64,000 nucleotides of DNA, from assembly GCF_025751585.1 (NCBI RefSeq), contig NZ_JAOWKX010000001.1, forward strand, positions 186,259 to 250,258, written 5' to 3'. Of this stretch, positions 55,877 through 64,000 are shown piece after piece. The position numbers and the translations under genes are program-made. The stretch is from Fluctibacter corallii (GTDB taxonomy: Bacteria > Pseudomonadota > Gammaproteobacteria > Enterobacterales > Alteromonadaceae). The notes beneath the pieces were generated by a model that saw only the letters and a list, made by a program, of their open reading frames with translations, was not told where the DNA came from and did no database searches. Every line of letters begins with the position of its first letter. The first letter of the stretch is position 1.

Positions 55877-56554
55877 CTAAAACACACTATCGTAGGTATC
55901 CAATAGCTTCTCCGTTTCTATCGGCAATGCCACATTAATGTTTACTTCTCCTTCGGGTGTTTGAATATGCAATAGCATCAGTTCGGGAAGAAGTTGAGAT
56001 CGAACACTGTTATACGCATTAAACCACTGTTTCTGAGGCGAACGTGATGCCGTTGAGTCAAGACCATTTTTTGCTAGGAGACTTTCCCAACCGTAATACG
56101 AAAAAGCAACAGCGTCTAACGAGAGCTGAAATCGATGTACATTCTCAAACTCTATACTTTTTTGCTCAGCAAACAGAGGGCTTGCAGAAAATCGTACTTC
56201 TCTGTAAACAAGTTCTGCATTCTGACTCGTACGGTCAACAAATAGTTCAAAAATAACGGGTTCGTCGTCATGGAAAAGCCCATTTCGAGTAACGCTAATC
56301 AATCGCTCTTGTTGCCCTTCTAAATACAGACCAGAAATATCGTCGGAATAAAACCCTAAAGACACAATACCGCTCAACACCTGATGAATCCGACGTATTT
56401 CAAGTGCTTGATTTTGCACCATGTTGTCGCGCTGCGATTGACGTTCCCAACTAGAGGAAAACAATTTATAGGCGTAGCTACCGGTTAGCATTACCATCAT
56501 CAAAATTGCGACAGTGATAAGCATTTCAACTAACGTAAATCCGTTAGACCTCAT
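55877..56554 (-). CDS. gspJ: Minor pseudopilin GspJ
   Basis: A 225-residue pseudopilin. The N terminus MRSNGFTLVEMLITVAILM gives the prepilin peptidase site after Gly with Glu at +5. I choose ATG 56554, whose A is the last base of the gspI stop (TGATG overlap), instead of the longer in-frame ORF from 56626. It should form the tip complex with GspI and GspK. Confidence 0.87.
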   Translation of the reverse strand: MRSNGFTLVEMLITVAILMMVMLTGSYAYKLFSSSWERQSQRDNMVQNQALEIRRIHQVLSGIVSLGFYSDDISGLYLEGQQERLISVTRNGLFHDDEPVIFELFVDRTSQNAELVYREVRFSASPLFAEQKSIEFENVHRFQLSLDAVAFSYYGWESLLAKNGLDSTASRSPQKQWFNAYNSVRSQLLPELMLLHIQTPEGEVNINVALPIETEKLLDTYDSVF

Positions 56555-56979
56555 CAGTATGTTACCTCTTTGTAACGATACTCTTGCTCTACTCCCTGAC
56601 TCTTTATACGCAACGTAACATCCCATAATGCAAAGCGTGCCGGATTAAATTCAACACCTTGGGTCAAATCTAGTCCAGATTCGGGCGCGGCAGCTCTGGC
56701 AATTTCCGTTGCCTGCCAGCTGGCCGTGACCCCCATTATTTTCTCTTCACCACGTAACAAAGATGCTGACTCGCTATGCTGGTGCCTTAACTTTATTTTG
56801 ATGTTATCGATAAAAATAGGAAGATAAGCGTTTTGTTCAAACGTACTATTCGCTTTTTGTCCTGACAAGTATGCAGTCTTAAATATCAGCGAGGTCAAGG
56901 ATATCGCTGCAAAAAGAATAACAGCGGCAACCATCACTTCGAGTAACGTAAAACCTTGTTGTCGCTTACACTCACCCAT
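56554..56979 (-). CDS. gspI: Minor pseudopilin GspI
   Basis: A 141-residue pseudopilin. QQGFTLLEVMVAAVILFAA carries the prepilin site and Glu at +5, and the long hydrophobic helix. The globular part is short, as in GspI. It starts three bases after the gspH stop and overlaps gspJ by one base. Confidence 0.87.
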   Translation of the reverse strand: MGECKRQQGFTLLEVMVAAVILFAAISLTSLIFKTAYLSGQKANSTFEQNAYLPIFIDNIKIKLRHQHSESASLLRGEEKIMGVTASWQATEIARAAAPESGLDLTQGVEFNPARFALWDVTLRIKSQGVEQEYRYKEVTY

Positions 56980-56981
56980 TA

Positions 56982-57383
56982 TTATTTCTCAATGTGCCCT
57001 AATTGGAGTGAGTAATTCTTATTGCCAACCTGGTAATCAAGGGAAACGTTTGGCGTAAGCCCTTTACGGCTATAAGTGATATCAGCTGGCTTAAAAAAGA
57101 GATATGAAAATGACTTTTCAGATAATATTTGCGTACCTGTTTTGACTGCTACCTGTTTTCCATTAAACGACAACGATAAAGGCGAACCCAGCATAATAGC
57201 TTGTTTAGGAAGACCGGCTAGCCAACTGTTTAGCTCTAGCACTTCAACGCGAACACGCGTTTTTTCAACCTGATTTAAAACAAGGGGACCAACCAAAGAC
57301 ATTAACAGTGTCACAATAGACATGACAACCAGTAGCTCTATTAGTGAGAAACCTGTTGAATCAGTTCGGTTAAAACGCGACAT
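56982..57383 (-). CDS. gspH: Minor pseudopilin GspH
   Basis: A 133-residue pseudopilin with the N terminus STGFSLIELLVVMSIVTLL and Glu at +5. Position between gspF and gspI, and length, suggest GspH; the globular domain is too divergent to be sure. It overlaps the end of gspF by 14 bases. Confidence 0.8.
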   Translation of the reverse strand: MSRFNRTDSTGFSLIELLVVMSIVTLLMSLVGPLVLNQVEKTRVRVEVLELNSWLAGLPKQAIMLGSPLSLSFNGKQVAVKTGTQILSEKSFSYLFFKPADITYSRKGLTPNVSLDYQVGNKNYSLQLGHIEK

Positions 57384-58572
57384 CGTTAACAGATACCATG
57401 CTCAGCAGCATCGTGACAACCACACCGCCGATAAAGGTTGCCATAAACAAGATGAGTAACGGCTCAATGAGCGTTGTCATACGCTGGGTTAGGCTTTCAA
57501 ATTCATCTCTGGAGCGCTCTGTGATTTCGTCAAATACACGCTCTAAATTACCCGACTGCTCACCGATCTCCATCAAAGACACATAAAAATCGGGAAACAA
57601 TGACACTTGGCTTAGCGAGTTGGTTAACCCATCACCTTGCTTTACTTTACGGTTGGCAATCTCTACTTCTCTTTGCAGTACATGATTTTTAACATTGCCC
57701 ACAGCCATACTTAACGCGTTGTCGACATTTACGCCCGATTTGATCATCATGGCTACGCTGCTACAAAAGCGAATTCTCTCAGCCAGAGACACCATCGTTT
57801 TGACACCAGGAATACGTAACGCAAGTTCTGACCACTTCCTCTTTACTTCTGGCCGCCTAAAAGAATAGGTTGTAAACCCAATCGCAATCGCAACCGCTGC
57901 AATAAGTAACCATTGATATTGAACCATCCAATTACTGGTTAAAATCATTGCGCGTGTGTACCAAGGCACAGCGTCTAGATCAGTAAACATGGATGACATT
58001 TGCGGAATAATAAAATTAAAAATAAAAAATATGCTGGCAACACAAACGAACAAAATGACCGCTGGATATACCATTGAACTTACGATTTTACGTTGCAACT
58101 CTTGCTTGAATTTCAAGTCTTTTGCCAATTCAGTAAATACTTCAGGTAGATTACCCGCTGCCTCACCGATTTGAACTAAGTTACAATAGAGAGGTTCAAA
58201 CACCTTCGGATGAGATTTTAGTGCATCCGTTAAACTCGCGCCTTTTTTCAACTGATGACTTATATCAGTAATCAACATTGCAAGTGCGGGATTCGCTTTG
58301 GTTTTGGCAATGATGTCTAAGCCTTTATCGACTCGTACACCCGAGGTTAGCAAAAGTGCTAGCTCGGCGGTGAAAAACTCAATGTCTTTCATTGCAACTT
58401 TATTCTGGGCAAATAACCCAGTGCCTGCACTCGCTTTCACTTCGCTAATATCTGATGTAAGAAGGCCTTGCTTTTTCAAAGCGGCCAGTGCCTCAGTTTT
58501 GTTTACCGCCTCTAGCTGCCCTTCCAGTTTAGCGCCGGCACTGTCATAGGCTCGATATCGAAATAGCGCCAT
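57370..58572 (-). CDS. gspF: Type II secretion inner-membrane platform protein GspF
   Basis: A 400-residue polytopic protein with the two T2SSF repeats: FFTAELALLLTSGVRVDKGL (about residues 65-85) and RFCSSVAMMIKSGVNVDNAL in the second half, and three membrane helices. It sits on the membrane platform opposite GspE. The ATG overlaps the gspE stop by one base. Confidence 0.94.
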   Translation of the reverse strand: MALFRYRAYDSAGAKLEGQLEAVNKTEALAALKKQGLLTSDISEVKASAGTGLFAQNKVAMKDIEFFTAELALLLTSGVRVDKGLDIIAKTKANPALAMLITDISHQLKKGASLTDALKSHPKVFEPLYCNLVQIGEAAGNLPEVFTELAKDLKFKQELQRKIVSSMVYPAVILFVCVASIFFIFNFIIPQMSSMFTDLDAVPWYTRAMILTSNWMVQYQWLLIAAVAIAIGFTTYSFRRPEVKRKWSELALRIPGVKTMVSLAERIRFCSSVAMMIKSGVNVDNALSMAVGNVKNHVLQREVEIANRKVKQGDGLTNSLSQVSLFPDFYVSLMEIGEQSGNLERVFDEITERSRDEFESLTQRMTTLIEPLLILFMATFIGGVVVTMLLSMVSVNDVAF

Positions 58573-60221
58573 TAGCCAGCAACCCTCAATACTTCATCGA
58601 TGGTCGTTTGTCCTAAAACAGCTTTGTATAACCCGTCTTCAATCAAGGTACGTCGGTTCAATTTAGCATTGTGTGCTTTGGCTCTATTTACGAACTCAGC
58701 ATCTTTGGGCATTGCTTTGATGTCGTCATCGCAACGTAAGTATTCCGTAATCGCAAGACGCCCTTTGTAACCAGAATTTGCGCACTTTTCACACCCAGTT
58801 GACTGCTTAAGATTTATCTCAGTCATACCGAATCGATCGGCGAACGTACGTAAATGGTACTTTTCGATAAGCGCATCTTTCTCTGGGTGCGACACTGCAC
58901 AGTGCGTGCAGACTTTTCGCGCCAAACGTTGTGCCACTACCGATACCAAGGCAGCATTGAGTAAAAATTCTTCCACACCAAGATCAAGCAAACGCGTATA
59001 TGCGCCAGCTGCGTCGTTGGTGTGCACAGTTGAGAATACCAAGTGACCGGTTAACGCTGACTGAAGCGCGATTTGTGCAGTTTCATTATCACGAATTTCA
59101 CCCAACATGATTATGTCTGGGTCTTGTCGAACAATACTTCTCAATCCTTTTGCAAAGGTAAAACCAATGTCACTGTTTACTTGCACCTGATTTACCCCTT
59201 CAAGCTGGTACTCAACGGGATCTTCAAGTGTAATGATTTTTACGCCGTCATTATTTAGCGCATTCAAAAATGTATATAAGGTTGTTGTTTTACCTGAACC
59301 GGTTGGGCCTGTAAGTAAAACCACCCCTGAGGTGCGTTTGATATCTTCTTCAATTAATCCTCGGATGTCATCTGACAACCCCAAAACAGACATGTCGTAG
59401 CGCACGCTGTCTTTGCGGAGAAAACGCATTACCATCGATTCGCCCTCGTTCAGAGGTAGTGACGAGACACGAATATCCAGCTCTTGATTAGCGATTCGCA
59501 TTTCAATCTTGCCATCTTGTGGACGACGACGTTCCGCGATATCCATGCCCGACAGTATTTTTAGTCGCGTAACAATGGGAAGCTGCATCCTCGGCGCTAA
59601 TACTTCGGCTTCATGCAGTACACCGTCAACACGAAAGCGCGCTCTGTAGCGTCCTTCAAATGGTTCTAAATGCATATCAGATGCGCCTTGGCGCAGCGCT
59701 CGCGTTATCAAGGAGTTAAGAAGGTTAACGGTTGGCGCTTCGGAGGCCATTTCTCGGAGCTTGTCTTCTTCTGCATCAAAATCAAAGGTATCATCATCAG
59801 TGGTATTTGCTTCAAACCTTGACGATAACGTGAGTATCTCAGATTCAGTACCAATAAAAATCTGCGTTTCAGAATCTTGTGATGCTAAAAATTCGTTAAA
59901 ACTTAAATCAAGCGGGTCTTTGCAGACCACTGTCATTGAGCCATTATCGCTCGCTAAGGGAACCCAACCTTGATCCAACATCAACGTTAGCATATTGGAA
60001 TTGATATCGGGTGCGGGCGTATCGGCCCACTCCCCCATATCTACACGAGGCAGGTTTAAATATTGAGAATAAATTTCTGGAATTTGATCATCGGGCAAGC
60101 TTCCCATATTTACAAGAATTTGCTCTAGACGACCACCAAACCGACGTTGATATTCCTCAGCTTTTTTCATGTCTGTTGCAGACACATGAAACTGCGTAAC
60201 AAGAAGCTCTGATAGATTCAT
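58572..60221 (-). CDS. gspE: Type II secretion ATPase GspE
   Basis: A 549-residue secretion ATPase. A T2SSE N domain (residues 1-150) is followed by the ATPase: Walker A GPTGSGKT at residues 305-312, the aspartate box ITLEDPVEYQLEG, Walker B IIMLGEIRD, the His box TGHLVFSTVHTNDA and a zinc-type four-cysteine domain (VCTHC and CEKC, about 40 residues apart). It is the motor of the pseudopilus and lies between gspG and gspF. Confidence 0.96.
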   Translation of the reverse strand: MNLSELLVTQFHVSATDMKKAEEYQRRFGGRLEQILVNMGSLPDDQIPEIYSQYLNLPRVDMGEWADTPAPDINSNMLTLMLDQGWVPLASDNGSMTVVCKDPLDLSFNEFLASQDSETQIFIGTESEILTLSSRFEANTTDDDTFDFDAEEDKLREMASEAPTVNLLNSLITRALRQGASDMHLEPFEGRYRARFRVDGVLHEAEVLAPRMQLPIVTRLKILSGMDIAERRRPQDGKIEMRIANQELDIRVSSLPLNEGESMVMRFLRKDSVRYDMSVLGLSDDIRGLIEEDIKRTSGVVLLTGPTGSGKTTTLYTFLNALNNDGVKIITLEDPVEYQLEGVNQVQVNSDIGFTFAKGLRSIVRQDPDIIMLGEIRDNETAQIALQSALTGHLVFSTVHTNDAAGAYTRLLDLGVEEFLLNAALVSVVAQRLARKVCTHCAVSHPEKDALIEKYHLRTFADRFGMTEINLKQSTGCEKCANSGYKGRLAITEYLRCDDDIKAMPKDAEFVNRAKAHNAKLNRRTLIEDGLYKAVLGQTTIDEVLRVAG

Positions 60222-60634
60222 TAGAACGAATACACAATGTCTGCGTTGTCGTCTTCGCCGCCAGGCTTGCCATCCGCACCCAACGAAGCCAAATAATAAG
60301 GATTTCCGTCTTCTCCTGGCTTTTTGTACGAATAAGGGTTATCCCATGGGTCTAACGGTACAGATTTGGGTAGATAAGGGCCGTCCCAGCGAGACTTATC
60401 ACTGCTGCGCAGCTCTTCTAAATTATCAGGATAGCTGCCGATATCCAGTCGATAAGTATCTAGCGCTGTACTAAACATCTCTAATTGCGCTGCGGCGGCT
60501 TTCTTCTGAGTGGTATTCACTTTGCCCATCATTTCTGGCGCAACGAGTGACACTAACAGCCCCATAATCGTAATAACGATTATTAGCTCGATCAGCGAGA
60601 AACCTTGTTGTTTTCTACGTTGTAATTGATTCAT
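60221..60634 (-). CDS. gspG: Major pseudopilin GspG
   Basis: A 137-residue major pseudopilin. QQGFSLIELIIVITIMGLLV carries the prepilin cleavage site and Glu at +5, and the C-terminal part has the GspG signature YPDNLEELRS, WDGPYLPKSVPLDPWDNPYSY and the calcium-binding GADGKPGGEDDNADI. It needs a prepilin peptidase, which is not encoded here, so a genome-wide PilD probably processes it. Confidence 0.96.
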   Translation of the reverse strand: MNQLQRRKQQGFSLIELIIVITIMGLLVSLVAPEMMGKVNTTQKKAAAAQLEMFSTALDTYRLDIGSYPDNLEELRSSDKSRWDGPYLPKSVPLDPWDNPYSYKKPGEDGNPYYLASLGADGKPGGEDDNADIVYSF

Positions 60635-60660
60635 AACTTTCTCTAAACCTTTACACTAAC

Positions 60661-63378
60661 TTACAAACTGCCGATTGCAGCAACAGCAACCGCCAACTGA
60701 TAAACAATTTGCGTAGCATTTGCCCACAACGACATATTGTCTACGTTATCTGAGTCAAATGGCACGACGATTGTATCGCCAGGGCGTATTTCTCCCGCGG
60801 CACTATCGCCAGAAAACCAAAAGCCGCCATCTCTATCTGGAATATCAACTTGTCCATTGGCACGAATAATATAGGTGTTACCTTCATCGGCAAGCGATCT
60901 AAAACCGCCACTTCTGGCGATATAATCTTCATAATTTAAACCAGCGGTGTAAAGATGTGACGTAGGCACATACACTTCACCGATTACATTCACCGATTGC
61001 GTTTCTCCTGGTACGTATAGCACATCTCCGTTTTCAAGCGCCACATCTGCTGATTCGTTGCCCTTAATCACTGATTCAAAATCAATAACCAAACGACCTA
61101 CCGCTTCTGTTTTGGTCAGATCATTCAAAAGCTTTTTGGCTTCATCATAACTCACCATGGCACCAGCACCCGACTTACGACGCAAGCTCTCTGACGCAAT
61201 TTGCTTTCTTAGCTCTTCAGCCAAACTGCGTAGGTTCTTGCGCTCTTGCTCTTTTAACGACTCACGCGTAAATACCGCTGCATTTGGATTTCCATATGAC
61301 GTTAATCCTCCTGCTCGTGCAACTAAGTCTGAAAGAGTTTCACCGCGGCGAATAGTGTATTCACCAGGAAATTCCACTTCCCCCATAATTTTGACTTTCA
61401 GCTCCTCTTGCCAAGAAGGCACGGAAAAAAGGTTTACGCGATCTTTGCTCTTTAGTTCAATAACTTGCTCGCCAGCAACCACTTTGCCGGGGCTAAAGCC
61501 AATATGTGCAACTTCGGCAACACCATCGTTTGAAATAACAGTACGAGTAATTTCCGATTTCAATGGATAGGTAGATTCTGTTAATCCGCCAGCGGCTTTA
61601 ATCAATGCATTAACATCAGCATTCTCTGTTAATGGATATAAGCCAGGGTTTTTGACTTCTCCAGCCACCTCTACGATTTGTAATGGTTCGCCAAATCTAG
61701 CTTGCTCTTTCAACTTCGCAATAACAGGTGACAGCATACGCTTGCGTGAGAAATAGGTTGCATCTTTATATTGTAAAACACGGTTACGCTCATCTACCGA
61801 AAGTTCTACTGACGTCTTATCTTGCAGTTGAGTAAGCGTGCTGACTTCTTCTACTTCTGATATTTCTTTCGGGTTTAAACCCACGCTTTCCCAGAACTGT
61901 TTGTCTTCAATGTGTTTTTCCCACAGCTTTTTCTGACGCTCTTCGATCTCTTCTTCGATGTAAGCCAACTCTTGAAGGTTCACATCACCTAATAACTCGC
62001 TTTCCACACGTGAAAAGACCAAAATCGTGTCATTCATTTGAAGCGGCAAGTTAGCCTCTTCAACTCCTTCAACTACGTCAGTTAAATCGGTTTGAAGCGC
62101 ACGAATGTCTCTATTTCGGTTATACTCACGCAAAATAAGCACATAAGACAAATCGGCATCTTCCAATACATCTCTATGCAGGTTACCCAATAGGTCACCA
62201 ATTCGCAGGCCGTTTTTCCACTCATACTTGCCTGGGCGCGCCACCGCACCAATCAACGATACAGACTGGGATACATAAGGTGTTACTTTGGGCACGCGAA
62301 TTTCATCCCCACTTCGCACTGTCGATGCAGAATCAGTCAAATCAGCCGTGACTTGAAGTTGTACACCATTAATGAAGCGCTTGATACTAATCGCTTCACC
62401 ATAGCCTTCGGGTAACTTCCCTCCCGCCAATGCAATGGCTTCGTTAAGGGTTTTTTCACCCTTTAATTCGTATATTGCAGGACGACGCACCTGACCATCA
62501 ATCGTTACCGTATCTTTCACCGGCGGAATAAATACCACGTCCCCTGCTTGCAGCTGAACATCGTCGCTAGAATCACCATGATTGAGTAGATCATATAAAT
62601 CAAATGTGGTCACAAGTTTGCCATTACGCTTAAGCTGAATATTACGTAACGATGCAATCTCGCTAACACCGCCACTGGCGAACAGCGCATGGGTGATAGT
62701 CGACAACGAACTGACATTGTATGCGCCAGGCTTATACGCCTCGCCCATTACATATACACGCATTGTGCGTAAGTTCCCGAGAGAAACACTGACTTCAACA
62801 CCAATAATTTGCTGTTGCATTTTGTTTTTGATTAGCGCTTGTACATCTTCAAACGTTTGTGATGCAACAGAGATGGGCCCTAACTTCGGAACAACAATTT
62901 TACCGTCACGGTTCACCACTAGCTCATATTCAGCATTTTCTTTACCAAATAATTGCACCATCAACTGATCTCCGGGACCAATACGATAATCGAGTGGTAC
63001 GGGTAAATCGTCGATGGGTGTGAATGTCATCGGTTCGTGAGCAAAAAGGTCAATACCGTATAGCGATAACTCGCCTTCCTTTTCCTCTTTATTTAGCTCG
63101 TTTGGCTCTACTGGATTGCCAAACTCATCAAAACTGGTGCCACGAGGATACGTTATGCTCTCCTGAGTTAGCTGGGCGTCTTGCGACATTCCACCGAGGC
63201 TGTTGATGCTATCCAAATCAATACCAAACTGTCGAGCGATTTGCTGTTGCTGCGCTCTTGGAAGCTTTTTAAATTGCTCTATTTGCTGAGGTGTTGGAGT
63301 TTGTGCAAAACTGCTGGCACTGATAGTCATGAGTGTGACTGCAACAAACGAAATAAATCGACTCATAAAATTCGACAT
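60661..63378 (-). CDS. Large multi-SLBB polysaccharide export protein
   Basis: A 905-residue exported protein. After a signal peptide (ISFVAVTLMTISASSFAQ) and a Gln-rich helix there is a polysaccharide-export domain (DYRIGPGDQLMVQLFGKEN, residues about 130-200). Six SLBB-like modules follow, recognisable as V.G.V..PG.Y blocks (YVMGEAYKPGAY, IDGQVRRPAIY, LIGAVARPGKY, VAGEVKNPGLY, IMGEVEFPGEY, VIGEVYVPTSH). A charged coiled coil (EEEIEERQKKLWEKHIEDK) separates the third and fourth. The C terminus is a hydrophobic helix. Wza has about 380 residues, so this is a much longer form. It has no lipobox. It starts the operon that continues into gspG 26 bases downstream. Confidence 0.88.
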   Translation of the reverse strand: MSNFMSRFISFVAVTLMTISASSFAQTPTPQQIEQFKKLPRAQQQQIARQFGIDLDSINSLGGMSQDAQLTQESITYPRGTSFDEFGNPVEPNELNKEEKEGELSLYGIDLFAHEPMTFTPIDDLPVPLDYRIGPGDQLMVQLFGKENAEYELVVNRDGKIVVPKLGPISVASQTFEDVQALIKNKMQQQIIGVEVSVSLGNLRTMRVYVMGEAYKPGAYNVSSLSTITHALFASGGVSEIASLRNIQLKRNGKLVTTFDLYDLLNHGDSSDDVQLQAGDVVFIPPVKDTVTIDGQVRRPAIYELKGEKTLNEAIALAGGKLPEGYGEAISIKRFINGVQLQVTADLTDSASTVRSGDEIRVPKVTPYVSQSVSLIGAVARPGKYEWKNGLRIGDLLGNLHRDVLEDADLSYVLILREYNRNRDIRALQTDLTDVVEGVEEANLPLQMNDTILVFSRVESELLGDVNLQELAYIEEEIEERQKKLWEKHIEDKQFWESVGLNPKEISEVEEVSTLTQLQDKTSVELSVDERNRVLQYKDATYFSRKRMLSPVIAKLKEQARFGEPLQIVEVAGEVKNPGLYPLTENADVNALIKAAGGLTESTYPLKSEITRTVISNDGVAEVAHIGFSPGKVVAGEQVIELKSKDRVNLFSVPSWQEELKVKIMGEVEFPGEYTIRRGETLSDLVARAGGLTSYGNPNAAVFTRESLKEQERKNLRSLAEELRKQIASESLRRKSGAGAMVSYDEAKKLLNDLTKTEAVGRLVIDFESVIKGNESADVALENGDVLYVPGETQSVNVIGEVYVPTSHLYTAGLNYEDYIARSGGFRSLADEGNTYIIRANGQVDIPDRDGGFWFSGDSAAGEIRPGDTIVVPFDSDNVDNMSLWANATQIVYQLAVAVAAIGSL

Positions 63379-63777
63379 TTAGCATCCCTGAAGCGTTAAC
63401 TAGCTTAAAAATACGGTGTTATAAAAATGGTCGCGTATATTAACGCATTTATCTGTCTGTGAAAACGGTTGAAAAGTTCCCATTTCTACGAAAAAAAGCC
63501 ATTCATCGCAATGGGTTTTAACCCTATGTATTTGTTGATTTATTTACCTATTATTTGCATAAACACCCATCCTACCAGATTAACATCTTGACGCATTTCC
63601 TTGTTTTAAGGCGCTAGCTTTAGTATAAAATCGGCAAATTACGTCCGCACGCGGGTGAAATTAGCAACGCAACACTAAGGAAAAATGCGCAATTTTATGC
63701 GATTTTTGCAGTGTATTAACCACGATTTTGACGACAAACGCCTCCATATCCATTAGAGAGGCGCGAAAGGCTTAATA
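63379..63777. other. Divergent intergenic region between the SLBB gene and the POT transporter
   Basis: About 400 bases that must hold promoters for the surface operon (minus) and the transporter (plus). I see AT-rich stretches and a short inverted repeat (GCCTC...GAGGC, near 63742-63764), but no clear hexamer pair, riboswitch or RNA. A GGAACTT at 63480-63474 (minus) lacks a matching sigma-E -10. Confidence 0.5.
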
Positions 63778-64000
63778 ATGACAGAAGCAACAAAAACGAA
63801 AGATTTCCTCGGGCATCCGGGTGGACTCTCAACCCTATTTTTTACCGAAATGTGGGAGCGAATGAGCTACTACGGCATGCGTGCACTTCTTGTGCTGTTC
63901 ATGACGGCGAGCATGCAAGAAGGCGGTATGGCAATTACTGTCGCCTCTGCTGCGGCGATTTATGGTTTATATACCGGAGCTGTATATTTCATGGGCTTGC
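63778..64000 (+). CDS. POT-family proton-coupled peptide transporter (3'-truncated by the window edge)
   Basis: The first 74 codons are visible and the frame is open to the window end. The N terminus [20 protein letters not shown] is followed by [20 protein letters not shown], the ExxER signature of peptide transporters (POT/PTR2), where the Glu and Arg residues take part in proton coupling. The protein should import di- and tripeptides. GAAAGG is a suitable ribosome site. Its presence has no clear link to the divergent surface operon. Confidence 0.9.
   Translation, partial: MTEATKTKDFLGHPGGLSTLFFTEMWERMSYYGMRALLVLFMTASMQEGGMAITVASAAAIYGLYTGAVYFMGL

Noticed and set aside
50582..60634. Reading the gsp-like operon as an MSHA or type IV pilus cluster
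   Set aside because: GspG with the calcium-binding tail, GspK of the large type without Glu at +5, and the GspH/I/J set point to type II secretion. No PilT, PilB-PilC-PilD set or major pilin is present. GspL, M and C are divergent, so some doubt remains for these three.
63474..63480. GGAACTT upstream of the SLBB gene as a sigma-E promoter
   Set aside because: No TCTGA or TCAAA-like -10 element stands 15-18 bases downstream on that strand.

Overview
The window is chromosomal DNA of a marine gammaproteobacterium of the Alteromonadales, Alteromonas-like. This is inferred from gene content and order: rpoE-rseABC-lepA-lepB-rnc-era with divergent nadB, ygfZ next to sdhE-ygfX, syd-queF-ppnN, divergent serB and ytjB, and the small DUF2789 and DUF3192 proteins. 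I see no tRNA or rRNA gene, CRISPR array, insertion sequence or prophage. The first gene (PilZ protein) and the last (POT peptide transporter) are cut by the window edges.

Region 1 (1-20971) is mostly core genome: a PilZ protein, a periplasmic solute-binding protein, NhaA with its regulator NhaR, SerB and YtjB, a TatD-type nuclease, PdxH, the era-rnc-lepB-lepA block, the sigma-E envelope-stress operon, NadB, a MaoC-fold protein, the YgfX-SdhE pair, YgfZ and SlyD. The usual recO-pdxJ genes do not follow era; pdxH stands there instead.

Region 2 (20990-29371) opens with a long non-coding stretch. Read on the minus strand it has about 30 AGGA and about 50 GGA motifs, often in small hairpins, and ends in a 15-bp-stem terminator. 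A GacA/UvrY-type palindrome lies about 175-190 bp upstream of the inferred start. I read it as an unusually long CsrB-family RNA that sequesters CsrA. The nearby syd-queF-ppnN block agrees with the position of csrB beside syd in E. coli, as I recall it. Small conserved genes, two DUF3192 paralogues and an HDOD-like protein follow.

Region 3 (29616-31334) holds an isocitrate dehydrogenase of the decarboxylating-dehydrogenase family and a ComEA-like helix-hairpin-helix protein. Its leader has a perfect 6-bp hairpin displaying AGGAA, the form of a CsrA site.

Region 4 (31440-63378) is a 32-kb cell-surface locus, nearly all on the minus strand. In transcription order it encodes a large multi-SLBB export protein, a complete non-canonical type II secretion system (G-E-F-H-I-J-K-L-M-C-D) whose secretin is a predicted lipoprotein, and an S-layer-like protein with its own leader palindrome and terminator. 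Then come a Wzx/Wzy/Wzz polysaccharide cluster (flippase, sulfotransferase, acyltransferase, nucleotide-sugar enzymes, glycosyltransferases, an Alg13/Alg14-like pair), Ugd and GalU, with WecA on the plus strand. I infer a surface-coat module in which a dedicated, self-piloting type II system exports the coat protein and the sulfated or acylated glycan may anchor or accompany it. The layout is seen in the sequence; the functional coupling is inference.
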